Assembly (NCBI RefSeq): GCF_009208055.1
Contig: NZ_WFKI01000011.1
Span: 1-64,000, forward strand
Reading direction: 5' to 3'
DNA: 64,000 nt
From: Poseidonibacter ostreae
GTDB lineage: Bacteria; Campylobacterota; Campylobacteria; Campylobacterales; Arcobacteraceae
A program made the position numbers and the translations under genes. The notes under the pieces were generated by a model. The model worked only from the letters and a program-made list of their open reading frames with translations, searched no databases and was not told the origin of the DNA. Below, piece after piece: positions 1 to 9,400 of this stretch (the first letter of the stretch is position 1; each line of letters starts with the position of its first letter).

Positions 1-118
1 GCATATACCAGAGTCAACATTTATTTAAAAAATAAAAAGCAATTTATATAATTATTAACTATATTTATATATAATATATACATATTAATTATAAATGTAT
101 CTCGTTAGGAAGTTTTTA
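1..118 (+). promoter_or_regulatory. AT-rich leader and promoter region of the Thoeris operon
   Basis: This stretch is almost pure A+T, with TATAAT-like hexamers around 67-80, and no ORF. The ATG at 95 is in frame with thsA, but the AGGA at 107-110 sits about 9 bases before the ATG at 119, so 119 is the better start and 95 is a poor one. The exact promoter cannot be fixed by eye. Confidence 0.4.
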
Positions 119-1552
119 ATGACAAAAGAACAAGAATTATTTATCCAGCGCTTTTTAAGTGAACTTGAAGAAGATAATGTTGCAATATTTGCTGGAGCTG
201 GATTGTCATCTTCTGCTGGGTATGTAAATTGGAAAGAGTTATTACGCCCCTTAGCTGAAGGGTTAAGTTTGGATATAGACGAGGAGCAAGACTTAGTTGG
301 GATTGCACAATATTACTTAAATGAGAATGGCCGTAACCGCATAAGTCAGCAACTAATGGATGAAATTGCGACTGCAAAACAACCAACTACAAATCATCAA
401 ATATTGTCACGACTTCCGATAAAAACATATTGGACAACAAACTATGACAAGTTAGTAGAAAAGTCATTGGAAGATGCAGGTAAAATCGTTGATGTAAAAT
501 ACACTAACAATCATTTAGCTGTTACCAAGAAAAAAAGAGATGCGATTGTTTATAAAATGCATGGTGATATAGATCATCCTGACACCGCAGTTTTAACTAA
601 AGATGATTATGAAAAATATCCATTAAAAATGAAGCCGTACATAACTGCACTTTCTGGAGATTTAGTTTCTAAGACATTTTTATTTATAGGCTTTAGTTTT
701 ACTGATCCTAACTTAGATTACATAATGAGCCGTGTTAAAGCATATTTTGAAGAACACCAAAGACAACATTATTGTATTTTTAAGCAATGTAATGAACATG
801 AGTTTGAGAATCCTGAAAATTATGAAAATGCGAAGATAAAACAAGCATTGCTCATAAAAGACCTAGCTAGGTTTCAAATAAAAACAATCCTAGTAGAGAA
901 CTACTCTGATATCACAGAAATTTTACACAGGATTGATAGAGCTTATAGAAGAAAAACTGTTTTCCTATCAGGTAGTGCACATGAATTCTCTCCATTCAAT
1001 CAATCAGATGTTGAATCATTCCTTTGTCAATTAGGAAAAGTTTTAATCGAAAGAAACTGTAAAATATCATCAGGAATTGGACTAGGAATAGGAAATGCTT
1101 TTATAACAGGTGCTATTCAAGGTGTTTATACTCACCATAATGGATATATAAATGACTATTTAAATATGAGACCATTTCCACAATATATAGAAGATAAAAA
1201 AATACGAGATGATACTTGGGAAAAATATAGATATGAAGTTATAGGTGATGCAGGTATCGCAATATTCTTCATGGGTAATAAAATAGTTAACGGTAGTACT
1301 GTATTAGCAGATGGTGTTAGAAAAGAGTTTGAGATAGCACATGAATTAGGTTTGGCACTGATACCTGTTGGGTGTAGTGGTTCTATAGCAAAAGAACTCT
1401 GGCAAGAAGTTATGGGTAATGTTACAAAATTCTATGATGAATCTAATGAAGCATTGATTCAATCAATCAATGAGCTTGGTGAAGATGTAGAAAAACCAGA
1501 ACAATTAATATCAAAAATTATCAACGTAATTGACATAATGTCAAAGGAGTAA
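119..1552 (+). CDS. thsA: Thoeris effector ThsA (SIR2-SLOG NADase)
   Basis: The protein has 477 residues from the ATG at 119, close to the 476 of the Bacillus cereus ThsA. The N-terminal half is a SIR2 domain: GAG at residues 26-28, TTNYD with Asn108 and KMHGD with His148. The 40-residue spacing matches the catalytic Asn112/His152 of B. cereus ThsA. The C-terminal 190 residues (from VFLSGSAHEF) form the SLOG domain that in ThsA binds the TIR-made cyclic ADP-ribose signal. Known role: on phage infection the activated SIR2 domain degrades NAD+ and arrests or kills the cell. The gene ends 3 bases before a TIR gene, so it heads an operon. Family assignment is strong from motifs and neighbours; anti-phage activity here is inferred. 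Confidence 0.93.
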   Translation: MTKEQELFIQRFLSELEEDNVAIFAGAGLSSSAGYVNWKELLRPLAEGLSLDIDEEQDLVGIAQYYLNENGRNRISQQLMDEIATAKQPTTNHQILSRLPIKTYWTTNYDKLVEKSLEDAGKIVDVKYTNNHLAVTKKKRDAIVYKMHGDIDHPDTAVLTKDDYEKYPLKMKPYITALSGDLVSKTFLFIGFSFTDPNLDYIMSRVKAYFEEHQRQHYCIFKQCNEHEFENPENYENAKIKQALLIKDLARFQIKTILVENYSDITEILHRIDRAYRRKTVFLSGSAHEFSPFNQSDVESFLCQLGKVLIERNCKISSGIGLGIGNAFITGAIQGVYTHHNGYINDYLNMRPFPQYIEDKKIRDDTWEKYRYEVIGDAGIAIFFMGNKIVNGSTVLADGVRKEFEIAHELGLALIPVGCSGSIAKELWQEVMGNVTKFYDESNEALIQSINELGEDVEKPEQLISKIINVIDIMSKE

Positions 1553-1555
1553 AAA

Positions 1556-1999
1556 ATGGCAAGACGAGTATTTTTCAGTTTTCACTATCAGTATGTATGG
1601 AAAGTCAATCAAATTAGGAATATGCCTAATATAACTGGTACTGCAGCTGCAGGATTTCAAGATGCTTCACTTTGGGAAGAATCTAAGAAAAAGAGTGACA
1701 AGGCAATCAAAAATCTAATTGATGAAGGGTTAAAGAATACATCTGTTACTGTTGTTTGTATTACATATGGTACAGCTAATCGTGATTATATTAATTACGA
1801 AATTGACCAATCTTTAGCTAGAGGTAATGGACTTGTAGCAGTGCAAATTCATCACTTGAAAGATTCAAATAGTCAAACAGGTTCACCAGGTGCAATACCA
1901 TCAAAAATTGAAGCTAATGGCTTTAAATCATATAAATATACTAATAAAGAAGACTTGGCAAGATGGATTGAAGAAGCTGCTACATTAGCAGGTAAATAG
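1556..1999 (+). CDS. thsB: Thoeris sensor ThsB, TIR-like (copy 1)
   Basis: This 147-residue protein begins MARRVFFSFHYQ, the typical start of the ThsB/DUF1863 TIR-like family. ThsB proteins sense phage and make a cyclic ADP-ribose isomer from NAD+ that activates ThsA. The segment around residues 78-86 (YINYEIDQS) aligns with the catalytic region and supplies Glu82. It is about 50 residues shorter than the second copy at 3395, lacking the C-terminal part ending in WVN. It starts 3 bases after thsA, with AAAGGAG of the thsA end as ribosome binding site, so the two are translated together. The short C terminus looks natural because no frameshifted remainder follows. Confidence 0.88.
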   Translation: MARRVFFSFHYQYVWKVNQIRNMPNITGTAAAGFQDASLWEESKKKSDKAIKNLIDEGLKNTSVTVVCITYGTANRDYINYEIDQSLARGNGLVAVQIHHLKDSNSQTGSPGAIPSKIEANGFKSYKYTNKEDLARWIEEAATLAGK

Positions 2000-2012
2000 T
2001 ACTTAACAAGTT

Positions 2013-2077
2013 GATAAGTGGAAAATGACAGTTAACATCGTTCTGTAATTATAGCCAATTGCTATTTTCCATTTATC
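2013..2077 (+). promoter_or_regulatory. Long-loop inverted repeat between thsB and the first TIR gene
   Basis: The 14-base arms at 2013-2026 and 2064-2077 are complementary at 13 of 14 positions, with a 37-base loop. No T-run follows, so it is a poor intrinsic terminator. It could be an attenuator, an mRNA processing site or a scar where the next gene was joined. The ribosome binding site AAGGAG of the following gene lies downstream at about 2099-2104. Confidence 0.4.
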
Positions 2078-2108
2078 AAGGCGTAATTCTAATACAAAAA
2101 GGAGATTA

Positions 2109-3140
2109 ATGTCATTAAGAAAAAAAAGCACTGAGATAAAGAGACTTATTGATGCTTTTGAATCTGAATCAAAAAAATTTCATGATATTACATTTAGTAC
2201 ATATACTATTACTCAATCTTCTCCTAGCAACATGAGATTCAAAAGTCCTAATCATGCAATTAATCTTTGGCAATACTATGGGAAAATCAATGAAAATCAT
2301 ACATCTGAAGATTTCATAGAAAACTTTAAAGAAAGTGACCCTCAATGGGGAATTCGTGGTGCAAAAATCTCTGCATTTGGCTTAATTGAAGGTGATACAT
2401 GTGAATTGTTTTTAAAAATGGCAAGAAGAGCTGCTCATCTTTTTAGTAAAAAAGAAGCTGATATTATTAGTTCAAAAGTTGTTTATGAAATACGAGAAAG
2501 TGAATCAGATGAAGCTTCTAAAACAATCGTTACTACAAATAGTAATTCATTGGCTATTTGGCTAAATTACCTTTTATATTATTTATCTATGACCTCACAC
2601 AAACAAGAAGGAATTAGAGTTATAGATATTGATCCTTTTTCATTATCTCTACTAGCTTTAGAACAACTTCTAACTGAACCTACTATTAAAAAAGTAGATA
2701 AATCTTTATCAAAAGTGGATGATATTAATTTTGATGTCGCCTTGTCTTTCCCTGGCGAAAAAAGAGACTATGTATCAGAAGTGGCAACTATATTAAGAGA
2801 AAATCTTGAGGATGATTCTTTGTTTTATGACTTCGATTATCAATCACAACTCGCTCGCCCAAATATAGATATATTACTTCAAAATATTTACAGAAATAAT
2901 GCAAAGCTAATTGTCGTCTTTCTTTCAAAAGAGTATGTACAGAAAGAGTGGTGTGGACTTGAATGGAGAGCTATAAGGGATATAATAAAGTCAAAAAGAG
3001 ACGAACAAGTTATGTTTGTCAAATTTGATGATGCACAAATTGATGGTCTATTTGATATTGATGGCTATATCGATGCTAACATATTTACACCAAAAAACGT
3101 TGCTAATTTTATTATGGAACGAATAAAGTTACTTACCTAA
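2109..3140 (+). CDS. TIR-domain protein with unknown N-terminal domain (Thoeris-associated)
   Basis: The protein has 343 residues. Residues 1-200 match no family I recognise and contain a hydrophobic stretch near 150-160. Residues 205-343 form a TIR_2-type domain: FDVALSFPGEKRDYV (208-222), a hydrophobic strand LIVVFLSKEY, then WCGLEWRAI, whose Glu285 sits where TIR NADases have their catalytic Glu. The start ATG follows AAAGGAG. Position inside the Thoeris locus suggests an additional signal-producing sensor for ThsA. The N-terminal domain would then be the phage-recognition part, but that is inference. A stand-alone TIR toxin is the alternative. Confidence 0.75.
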   Translation: MSLRKKSTEIKRLIDAFESESKKFHDITFSTYTITQSSPSNMRFKSPNHAINLWQYYGKINENHTSEDFIENFKESDPQWGIRGAKISAFGLIEGDTCELFLKMARRAAHLFSKKEADIISSKVVYEIRESESDEASKTIVTTNSNSLAIWLNYLLYYLSMTSHKQEGIRVIDIDPFSLSLLALEQLLTEPTIKKVDKSLSKVDDINFDVALSFPGEKRDYVSEVATILRENLEDDSLFYDFDYQSQLARPNIDILLQNIYRNNAKLIVVFLSKEYVQKEWCGLEWRAIRDIIKSKRDEQVMFVKFDDAQIDGLFDIDGYIDANIFTPKNVANFIMERIKLLT

Positions 3141-3201
3141 TAAATAGTAGAAATTTAATAGTGACTGTATGTTACTTTAATATTAAAAAACAAAATGATA
3201 A

Positions 3202-3384
3202 AGATTAAGAATATTTAAAAAGAATTTCATTCTATCATTTAATTCACGTCGTATCAATAGTTTTGAAGAGATAATAAAAAATGCGTACATAGGAAATGAG
3301 ATTTATAAAAAATTAGGAGATAAAAGTAAGGAACCTAGAGAAATTATAGATTTAATATTAAAAATTTTAGAAAATTATAAATAA
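3202..3384 (+). pseudogene. Remnant ORF, C-terminal fragment of an unknown gene
   Basis: An open frame of 60 codons with no plausible start codon runs between an in-frame TAA and a TAA at 3382-3384. Its tail reads like a real protein end (for example SFEEIIKNAYIGNEIYKKLG, then KEPREIIDLILKILENYK). It sits in the 254-base gap between two Thoeris genes. Most likely it is the 3' relic of a gene deleted from the locus. The rest of the gap, 3141-3201, shows nothing. Confidence 0.4.
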
Positions 3385-3394
3385 AGGATAATAA

Positions 3395-3982
3395 ATGGCA
3401 AAAAAAGTATTTTTTAGTTTTCACTACCAGGATGTAATTGACTTTAGAGCTAATGTAGTAAGAAATCATGGTAGTTTTAAATTATCTAAACAAGATGCAG
3501 GCTATTACGATAGCTCAATGTGGGAGAAAGCAAAAAAAGAAAGTGAATTAGCACTTAAACGATTAATTAATACAGGTTTAAAGAATACTTCCAACACATG
3601 CGTATTAATTGGAACAGATACTTATTCTAGACCTTGGGTAAGATATGAAATATTAAAAAGTTTTTTGAAGAAAAATCATATTTTTGGAGTTCATATAAAT
3701 TCAATAAAAGGAAAAGATCAGCATACAAAAACATTAGGAAGAAATCCTTTTTTAGATGTGGGTGTGACTTTTTCAGAGGATGGTAAAAAGGTTACTTTAT
3801 GGGAAAAGATAAATACTGAATGGGTTGAGTTTACTAAAATTGAAAATAAATCAACTTTTGATAATCCTTACAATATAAATGATGATAGAAAGGGAGAAGG
3901 TTTTAGCTTGAGTCATTTTTATTCAACTTATGATTGGAAAGATGATGATGGATATAATAATTTCTCTAATTGGGTAAATTAA
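3395..3982 (+). CDS. thsB: Thoeris sensor ThsB, TIR-like (copy 2)
   Basis: This 195-residue protein is the full-length ThsB type and closely resembles the B. cereus protein from MAKKVFFSFHYQDVIDFR at the start to the WVN ending. RPWVRYEILKS places Glu85 at the same residue number as the catalytic Glu85 described for B. cereus ThsB. The gene has its own AAGGA site at 3384-3388. It overlaps or abuts the next TIR gene. Together with the copy at 1556 it gives the single ThsA two canonical sensors, an arrangement known in Thoeris loci and thought to widen the range of phages sensed. Confidence 0.92.
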   Translation: MAKKVFFSFHYQDVIDFRANVVRNHGSFKLSKQDAGYYDSSMWEKAKKESELALKRLINTGLKNTSNTCVLIGTDTYSRPWVRYEILKSFLKKNHIFGVHINSIKGKDQHTKTLGRNPFLDVGVTFSEDGKKVTLWEKINTEWVEFTKIENKSTFDNPYNINDDRKGEGFSLSHFYSTYDWKDDDGYNNFSNWVN

Positions 3983-3990
3983 AAATTATC

Positions 3991-5103
3991 ATGAAAGAGG
4001 AAACAAAATATAAATATGATGTAGCATTATCTTTCGCAGGAGAAGATAGAGAGTATGTAGAAGATGTAGCAATTTTTCTTAAAGATATAGGAATAAAAGT
4101 ATTTTATGATAAATTTGAAGCAGACAGTTTGTGGGGTAAAAATTTGTATGATCATTTGCAAGAAATTTACAAAGATAAAGCAAAGTATTCTATCTTATTT
4201 ATTTCAGAACATTATAAAAAGAAAAACTGGACTACTCATGAACGACAATCTGCACAAGCAAGAGCGTTTGAAGAGTCTCGAGAATATATATTACCAGTAA
4301 AATTTGACAATACTGAAATACCTGGTATCAATTCTACAGTAGGATATTTAGATGCTAACGAATATAATCCAATTGACATTGCAAAAGTTTTTGTAAAAAA
4401 GATTGGCTTCGAAGCTAACAAAAGATGGTGGGGTCAATGGGAAAGAGACAACACTGTTTTAAGCAATAATGGAGATTTATTTATTAGAGAAGTAAGTGAA
4501 AAAGGTTTCTACTTTGATTTATTAGTTCAAAATGGTGCTCATTTGGGACATTTAGAAAATGAATATGCAAAATTTAATTCATATAATGAAGCTTTATTTG
4601 AATATACAAATGAATTTGATAATGAAATAAGTAGAATTCATTTCTTAAAGGTAAAAGATCAAATTCAATTAACACCCGAAAATTGCCATCAATTTCATGG
4701 TATGAGAGCCTATTTTGATGGTACATACAAATTTAAAAAAGATTTTTTTACTTACCATGAAGATATTATTGATGATGAAATATTATCAAAATTATATTCA
4801 CTAGTAAATAACAATAATAAGTTATTTATAGAGCATGTAGATTCAAAATGGAATGATTTTTTAAAGTGCTTTAGTTCTTCTTTTGGTTGTGAAAATTTAG
4901 ATGATTTTGATGCTAATATTATTGAATCTGCATTGCCAGGTTTTTATAGTGATTATGCGGCAATATTGATGATAGGTAAAAATAAAGAAATCTGGGGAGC
5001 ATATTTTGATACACCTGAAATGTATTATTTTACGACAGAAAATAAAAATGAAGAGAAAGTACCTAAGACAATATCAAACTGGATGAAGAGATTTAAAATA
5101 TAA
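3991..5103 (+). CDS. TIR-domain protein with unknown C-terminal domain (Thoeris-associated)
   Basis: From the ATG at 3991 the protein has 370 residues; a TTG at 3970 inside thsB copy 2 would add 7. Residues 8-135 are a TIR domain: YDVALSFAGEDREYV, a strand YSILFISEHY, then WTTHERQSAQARA with Glu84 as candidate catalytic Glu. Residues 145-370 are a separate domain rich in aromatic residues, including CHQFHGMRAYFDGTYKF near 230. That stretch faintly recalls LprI-type lysozyme-inhibitor domains, but I do not recognise it with confidence. No Shine-Dalgarno sequence is evident, so translation probably depends on coupling to thsB. It is likely a fourth TIR sensor of the locus. Confidence 0.75.
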   Translation: MKEETKYKYDVALSFAGEDREYVEDVAIFLKDIGIKVFYDKFEADSLWGKNLYDHLQEIYKDKAKYSILFISEHYKKKNWTTHERQSAQARAFEESREYILPVKFDNTEIPGINSTVGYLDANEYNPIDIAKVFVKKIGFEANKRWWGQWERDNTVLSNNGDLFIREVSEKGFYFDLLVQNGAHLGHLENEYAKFNSYNEALFEYTNEFDNEISRIHFLKVKDQIQLTPENCHQFHGMRAYFDGTYKFKKDFFTYHEDIIDDEILSKLYSLVNNNNKLFIEHVDSKWNDFLKCFSSSFGCENLDDFDANIIESALPGFYSDYAAILMIGKNKEIWGAYFDTPEMYYFTTENKNEEKVPKTISNWMKRFKI

Positions 5104-5406
5104 ATTAAATTTAACTATATTTGAGTGGAATTTATTTCTGTATTAATATATTAACTTTCAAAGATATGATCTGGGAACAAGAAATAGGTCAGAAACTTCT
5201 AAGTAATTTATCTCTCAATCTCTTACATTTGGTACAAAGTCAGTTGTTACATGCTTTACATGTTCCATAAAGTGTTCAAAAAATAAAAACTGTAAAGTTC
5301 CACAAAGCTTAAGAAGATATGGAACAAAAATTACAAGCATATATTTCTATCCAAATGATGTACTTTTATATTTTATGTTAACTTATTTTTTAAAGTACAC
5401 AAGAGT
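5104..5406. other. Intergenic region holding repeat copy A
   Basis: No intact gene is visible. It contains the 155-bp segment described separately at 5171-5325, which has a partner at 27337-27491. The remainder is AT-rich without clear signals. Confidence 0.6.
5171..5325 (+). repeat. 155-bp dispersed repeat, copy A
   Basis: It aligns without gaps to 27337-27491 on the same strand. Both start with the exact 18-mer ctgggaacaagaaatagg. After an identical 90-base spacing, both have a 65-base segment that matches at about 55 positions. That segment holds two copies of GTTCCA-AAA and a closing TGGAAC that can pair with the second GTTCCA. One frame reads LGTRNR(S/T)(E/N)TS and then a stop in both copies, so the left part may be the 3' end of a lost gene. 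Origin unknown; an old mobile-element end or a structured RNA are possibilities. Confidence 0.65.
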
Positions 5407-5961
5407 TTAGCTTCTATTTAAACTATCAATCAAAGTACTTCTTTTTACATTAAATGTTCTACATATTGCAGCTTTACTCATTCCACCATCTAAAGCTTTT
5501 TTTATTGCAATTAATTTTTCATCATCTATTGCTCTTGGTCTTCCACCTCTTACTCCTCTTTTTTTAGCAGCTTCTAATCCAGCTTTAACTCGTTCTTGTA
5601 TTAAAGATCGTTCAAATTGAGCTAGTGCTCCAAATATGTGGAAAAACAGTTCTCCTGATGCTGTTGTTGTGTCCATCCCTTCAGTAATTGATGCAAATGA
5701 TATATTTCTATTTTTTAAAGAAGTGATTACACTAATTAGATGAGCTAAGCTTCTACCTAATCGATCTAATTTCCAGACAACTAAAGTATCTCCTTCTTTT
5801 AAAAATTCAATTGCTTTATCTAGACCAACTCTTTTATCTTTTGATCCAGATGTTTTATCAGAAAATATATTTCTTTCATCAACACCATATTTAATTAGTG
5901 CATCTTTTTGTAAATTCAAATTCTGATCATCTGTTGAGACTCTTTTATATCCTACTAGCAT
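5407..5961 (-). CDS. Serine recombinase (resolvase/invertase family)
   Basis: From the ATG at 5961 the protein has 184 residues; 13 further codons upstream are open, but the GGGG motif and family alignment favour 5961. It begins MLVGYKRVSTDDQN with Ser9 as nucleophile. It continues with WKLDRLGRSLAHLI and ERSLIQERVKAGLEAA, and ends in a Hin-type helix-turn-helix (KAAICRTFNVKRSTLIDSL). This is the Tn3 resolvase/DNA invertase layout and length. Such enzymes resolve transposon cointegrates or flip DNA segments. No transposase gene lies nearby, so it may be a leftover of a transposon or serve the island itself. Confidence 0.88.
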   Translation of the reverse strand: MLVGYKRVSTDDQNLNLQKDALIKYGVDERNIFSDKTSGSKDKRVGLDKAIEFLKEGDTLVVWKLDRLGRSLAHLISVITSLKNRNISFASITEGMDTTTASGELFFHIFGALAQFERSLIQERVKAGLEAAKKRGVRGGRPRAIDDEKLIAIKKALDGGMSKAAICRTFNVKRSTLIDSLNRS

Positions 5962-6194
5962 ACGAAAAACCCCTTTATTATAGTATTCGTATTGTATCAC
6001 AATCCGATAGTATTTATCGTATATTATTTAGGTGTTTTTTTAAATATTTATAGATTTTTCAAGAGGGTGTCGAAAAACAGATGTTTTATATTAAGTATTT
6101 TAACTTGGGATATTAACTATATTATATATCACTTAAAGAGAATAGAAAATAAAGAATCATTCAAATTTTCATTGCAGAAAACTCATTTATTTTA

Positions 6195-6218
6195 ACTCAG
6201 AACTGTTAAATTCTGAGT
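6195..6218 (+). terminator. Perfect 8-bp hairpin
   Basis: ACTCAGAA at 6195-6202 pairs with TTCTGAGT at 6211-6218 around an 8-base loop. No strong T-run follows. It may be an operator or part of a decayed terminator. Confidence 0.3.
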
Positions 6219-6277
6219 ATTAATTTAGGTTACCTCTCCAATACATGATTATATTAATAGTAGAAAATTAAAAGAAG

Positions 6278-6306
6278 AAACCAAAGTTAAATAGACTTCG
6301 GTTTTT
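6278..6306 (+). terminator. Terminator-like hairpin upstream of hsdR
   Basis: AAACCAAAGT at 6278-6287 pairs with ACTTCGGTTT at 6294-6303, with one mismatch, followed by TTT. It would shield the type I operon from upstream transcription. A second small palindrome TGGGG-TAATT-CCCCA follows near 6330-6345. Confidence 0.45.
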
Positions 6307-6485
6307 AAATCTAAGAATTAGACACCTGGGGTAATTCCCCATACACTGGTATTTGATATTTATATATTGGATAATAAGAGGTTAAAAAAATATATAATAT
6401 ATTTTTTAATTGATATATTGATTTTTTTAGTATTATTAAGTTATTTTAATTATAATAATAAAAAATATTTAATCTAGGAAGTTGC

Positions 6486-9400
6486 ATGTCAGAATCTAAC
6501 TTTATTTTTCTTGAACAACATGATCCAGTGTTTTTTCAATTGGCTTCTATGGCAGAACAGTTTTTTAGAGCTGACCCAAATACAACACTGATTAAGATAC
6601 GTCAACTTTCTGAAGCATTTTCAAAAGAAATAGCTTCGCAATTAAATATATCACCCTTTACATATTCAAATCAAAATGAACTCCTTTATTCTATAGATAG
6701 ACAACTTTCTTTGGATCCAGTAGTAAAAGACCTTTTTCATACTATTCGTAAGGCAGGGAATAAAGCAGTACATGAATTCAATACTAATCATAAGCAAGCA
6801 ATTGATGTTCTTCGCTTAGGACATAAACTTGCTGTTTGGTATCATCGTGCATTTGGAAATAATTCAAATTTTATAGAAGATCCTTTTATTCTTCCTTCTG
6901 ATCCTACAGAACAACTTCAAAAAATTCAAGAAGAGGCTGAAAAACTCAAAACTCAACTCCTAGAAGCAAATCAAACTTTAGATGAAAATAGAGAACTTAT
7001 TAAACTTCAAGAAGAAGAATCAAATGAGTTTTCCAATATTTTTAATAAAATGGAGTCTGATAAACTTGAGCTTAAAAAGAAAGTAAAAGAACAAGAAAAA
7101 GAATTAGAATCGACAAGCAAGGCATTTGATGAAAAACTGGAAGCTATTTCTAAATTAGAAAAAGATCAAAAAGAAGAAAAAGAACTTAATCAGGCACTAA
7201 AAAGAAAAGTAAAATCTGCATCATCAAAGATTCATCTTACTGAAGATGAAACAAGAGAGATTATAGATATTAAATTAAATGAAGCGGGTTGGATAGCCGA
7301 CACACATACTCTAGCGTATGCAAAAGGAACAAGACCTAAAATAGGTAAAAACTTAGCAATTGCAGAGTGGCCTTGTTATAACCCTCATACAAAGAAAAAT
7401 ACACGTGCAGATTATGTTTTTTTTATTGGTCTTAAACCTGTTGCTGTTATAGAGGCGAAGAAATTTGGAAATGATGTGGCTGATGATTTACGTCAAGCAG
7501 AAGAGTACAGTCGAGACATTAATCTAGAGAGTATTGACAAAATTTCAAAAAATGAAGGTGTAAATATAGAGCTTGATCAGTGGCTTATTTCTTCAACTTC
7601 AGATGAGAAATATACTATTCCTTTAGCTTACTCAACTAACGGTAGAGAGTATCAAAAGCAAATAGAAACAAAGAGTGGTATATGGTTTAGAGATTTAAGA
7701 GGTATTACTAATAAACCGAGAGCCATTGTAGGATGGCCAACACCAGATGAAATAAAAAAACTTTTATTAAGAGATGAAAATGCTATTATTGATAAAATAA
7801 AAGAAGATCATTGGGGAACACTTGAACTTCGTAACTATCAAAAAGATGCCATTCATAAAACAGAAGATGCCATTTTAAATAAACAACGTCAAATTCTTAT
7901 TGCTATGGCAACAGGTACAGGTAAAACTAGAACGGTTATCGCTTTAATGTATCGTCTTTTAAAAGCAGGTTATTTTAATAGAATTTTATTTTTAGTAGAT
8001 AGGGGTGCTTTAGGTAAACAAACACAAGATACTTTTGCAGAGATCAGACCTGATGGGATACTTACATTTGATGAGATATATGATATTAAAGAATTAAAAG
8101 ACAAATCTCCAGATACAAAAACTAGAGTTCACGTAGCTACAGTTCAATCAATGGTAAAGCGTGTTTTAGCTTCAGATAAAGTTGTACCGATAGGTCAATA
8201 TGATTGTATCATTGTAGATGAAGCTCATAGAGGTTATACACTTGATAAAGAAATGACTGAGGGAGAGATTGAACTTAGAGACTTTAATGAATATGTATCT
8301 GCTTATAGACAAGTTTTAGATTATTTTGATGCAATACGTATTGGATTAACAGCAACACCTGCAACACATACTGTAGATATTTTTGGTGCACCTGTATACA
8401 CTTATTCATACAGAGAAGCAGTAATAGATGGTTATCTAATTGATTCAGAACCACCTTATAGCTTTGATACTCAACTTAGTAAGCATGGTATTCATTTTGA
8501 AAAAGAAGATGAAGTAACAGTATTTAATCAAGTAGGTGAAGTTCGTACAGAAATACTTGAAGATGAAATGGATTTTGAAATAGAAGACTTTAATCGTAAA
8601 GTACTAAGTCCAGAATTTAATAGAGTTATCTGTGAAACCTTGGCAGCAAACTATTTAGATCCTACTGATAATGAGAAAACTCTTATATTTTGTGTTAATG
8701 ATAATCATGCGCAATTAGTAGTAGAGGAAATGAAAAAAGCTTTAGACAAATTTCATGGGGATCAACCAAATAAAGCAGTTATGAAGATAACAGGGAAAAT
8801 TCGTGATCCTTTAGGGGCTATACGAGAATACAAAAATGAATTATTGCCAAATATAGCTGTAACTGTTGACCTTTTAACTACAGGAATAGATGTACCTGAA
8901 ATAGTAAATCTTGTCTTTTTAAGACGAGTTAGATCTCGAATTTTATATGAACAGATGAAAGGACGTGCAACAAGATTATGTCCTGATATAAATAAAGATA
9001 TTTTTAGAATTTTTGATGCAGTAAGTCTTTATAAAGTTTTAGAAAAGGTAGATACAATGAAACCTATTGTTCAAAAGGTATCTGTACCTATTACGCAACT
9101 TATTGATGATTTAAATAATGAGGCTTCATATCAGTATAGTGGAGAAACTTTTGGAGAGACATATTCAAAAACTCATGCAGATGATGTTCATGAACAATTA
9201 ATCGTAAAATTACAACGTATTACTAGACGAACGAAAAAAATAGAAGAATTTCCAGAAGCAAAAAAAGCTTTTGATTTATTAAATATATTAACTAGAAGAG
9301 AACTTTCTTGTGAATTTAATGAACTACCTCAAAAGATAAAAGAACTTACAGCAAGAGAAACAGGTATCTTTTTTAAAAATAACCCTGATATATTAGGATT

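Larger units (their letters stand above)
5962..6485. other. Intergenic region between resolvase and hsdR
   Basis: Divergent promoters must lie here. Near 5980-6030 the related motifs attcgtattgtatcac and atagtatttatcgtata could be resolvase (res-type) binding sites, but this is a guess. A 67-codon plus-strand frame at 5992-6195 has no family features and I do not call it. Hairpins are listed separately. A 19-base stretch at 6064-6082 (agggtgtcgaaaaacagat) resembles 23663-23681 and typical insertion-sequence ends. The hsdR ribosome binding site AGGAAG is at 6476-6481. Confidence 0.5.

Noticed and set aside
1995..2090. attC-like integron recombination site after thsB
   Set aside because: The left part (cttaacaag) recalls an attC end, but no matching inverse core site occurs at the right end and no integron integrase is present.
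5992..6195. 67-codon plus-strand ORF
   Set aside because: Starts inside the resolvase leader, has no ribosome binding site and an AT-driven composition rich in Ile, Tyr and Phe.
6320..6350. Arm site of integrase 1 at the ggggtaattcccc palindrome
   Set aside because: It shares only GGGGTA with the candidate arm sites, lacks the TTA before it, and lies in the interior of the island.
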